A stretch of 64,000 bases of DNA from NCBI GenBank assembly GCA_964034945.1, contig OZ035960.1, positions 64,465,970 through 64,529,969 on the forward strand, in the 5' to 3' direction. The notes below the pieces were generated by a model. The model was not told where the DNA came from. It searched no databases and saw only the letters and a list, made by a program, of their open reading frames with translations. The position numbers were made by a program, and so were the translations under genes. Each line of letters opens with the position of its first letter. Within the stretch, counting starts at the first letter, position 1. Of this stretch, positions 63,026-64,000 are shown piece by piece. This stretch comes from Chrysopilus asiliformis (taxonomy: Eukaryota; Arthropoda; Insecta; Diptera; Rhagionidae).

Positions 63026-64000
63026 TGTCGTTTTAACATTGAAGACTTAGTTAGCGGCATATTTATAATTTTGAAAGGCAAATTACTAAAAAAGTATTAT
63101 TAAAAATGGGGAAAAAAGTAAAACGGACATATCTGCAGCTATAGAGCTTTCATTTAAAAAAAAATCATCAAAATCGGTTCAATAGGAACTCCAGGAGCTC
63201 TGTCGAAAGAAATCCATACAAAATCGCTTTGCCTTTTAAATATATAGATTGGTATTTTTCAAAACTTTTTTTTTATATTTATTGGGCCACACAACAGCCA
63301 CAAATCATAGAACACATTATTCGAAAATACCGCCATTTGATTTAACACCACGCCTTTAACGATGGAGCCAATAGGGCTGCAAAATACGCGCTCGATCTAT
63401 TTGAAAGTTATCCAATGTTTTTGTTGAAATACTTCTTCAAGGACTCAATATTTTGGTGTCTTTTTTGGCAAATCATGCTCACTACAGTCCAACGGGTCTA
63501 TACTTCAACGACTTAAGGTCTGAACTTCCGGGGGCGGACTTTTGGAGGCATGAAGTCATGAAAATTGTTTTTGAGCCTTTTTTGTGAAAAAGAAGCGCAA
63601 ACGGCAGCCAAATTTGCTCAAGAACCTGTTTAAAATGTATAGTTAGGGATGTAAACGAAAACTTATTCAAAAATGGGGACTGGAATTTTCCACAGGATTC
63701 ATTTCTGGCTCAAAAAGCCAAATGACCACAAAAAATGCTTCAAAATCAAATGTATGATTTCATTAGAAGCGAAGAGTTGAATAACTCAACGTGTTGGACT
63801 ATAGACTATGATCTACTTTAGAGAATATGGTGTGCTAAAAAACACTCGCTAACATTGAATCCATGGAGCAGGAATCTAACCACAGCTTTGGACAGCTTTC
63901 AAATAGATCGAGCGCGTATTTTGCAGCCCTATTGGCTCCATCGTTAAAGGCGTGGTGTTAAATCAAATGGCGGTATTTTCGAATAATGTGTTCTATGATT

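Larger units (their letters stand above)
58499..63248 (-). mobile_element. 4750-bp Helitron with exact empty site
   Basis: On the minus strand it starts TCTATATATTTAAAAGGCAA after an A and ends with GGGGCTCAGCCCCTAG before a T. The hairpin GGGGC-TCA-GCCCC adjoins CTAG. The uninterrupted site is seen at 43398-43402 (GCATTGGTAT). No Rep or helicase text was found inside. The interior carries R560 copies, a hAT relic, a small Helitron remnant, tRNA-like segments and a piggyBac MITE. Confidence 0.92.
58284..64000 (+). mobile_element. TAGGGTGTTTC element, copy 2, split by a Helitron
   Basis: 58284-58498 equals 43181-43398 and 63249-64000 equals the following 43399 onward and the opposite end (GGATTCTAC-free). 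The two parts join at GCA^TTGGTAT once the Helitron is removed. The interior here is shorter than in copy 1 (a deletion near 63827). The window ends before the element does. Confidence 0.88.

Overview
This window is AT-rich eukaryotic DNA, almost certainly from an insect. The only host gene I can support is the 3' part of GMP synthase (GMPS; burgundy in Drosophila): four + strand exons at 19915-20086, 20140-20369, 29139-29330 and 29382-29483, with consensus splice sites and the conserved C-terminus PPGTTEWE. Its third visible intron (20370-29138, 8.8 kb) is packed with transposable elements. Upstream exons were not found and probably lie before the window or beyond a large 5' intron.

Nearly everything else is mobile DNA, much of it nested. 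0-11 kb: a Helitron-derived repeat (307-997), a TIR element (1000-2023), an internally deleted mariner (2024-2922), and a decayed Rep/helicase Helitron (2924 to about 5200, 3' end at about 10587) interrupted by a minus-strand RNase H-bearing LINE (5180-10378), which itself carries a 645-bp MITE. 11.5-16.6 kb: two adjacent long palindromes, each with about 1-kb arms, MITEs mirrored in both arms and a coding-like loop. 16.6-18.7 kb: a second Helitron type with minisatellites and the end of its helicase. 20.4-29.1 kb: the GMPS intron, with two precisely delimited small Helitrons, a Tc1 fold-back and many copies of a roughly 560-bp repeat (here called R560). 31.2-36.9 kb: a Ty3/gypsy-type LTR element on the minus strand with identical 73-bp LTRs and a 5-bp target duplication, split by a 1.39-kb insertion between RNase H and integrase. 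38.2-41.3 kb: a 45-bp minisatellite and a BEL/Pao fragment. 43.2-45.3 kb: a mariner/Tc1-related element with long inverted ends. 45.5-49.2 kb: inverted and direct arrays of a roughly 120-bp monomer. 49.8-51.4 kb: a hAT element with an 8-bp target duplication. 53.2-57.15 kb: a satellite-sized array (about 32 monomers, with a 1436-bp higher-order repeat). 58.3-64 kb: a second copy of the 43-kb element, split by a 4750-bp Helitron whose empty site is visible in the first copy.

The main themes are: (1) one Helitron family links Rep/helicase remains, small non-autonomous copies and a satellite-like array through shared ends and a shared monomer; (2) several DNA transposons exist as palindromes whose arms include the end of the transposase reading frame; (3) an LTR element has unusually short LTRs. 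All assignments come from reading motifs and comparing copies within the window; no database search was run.
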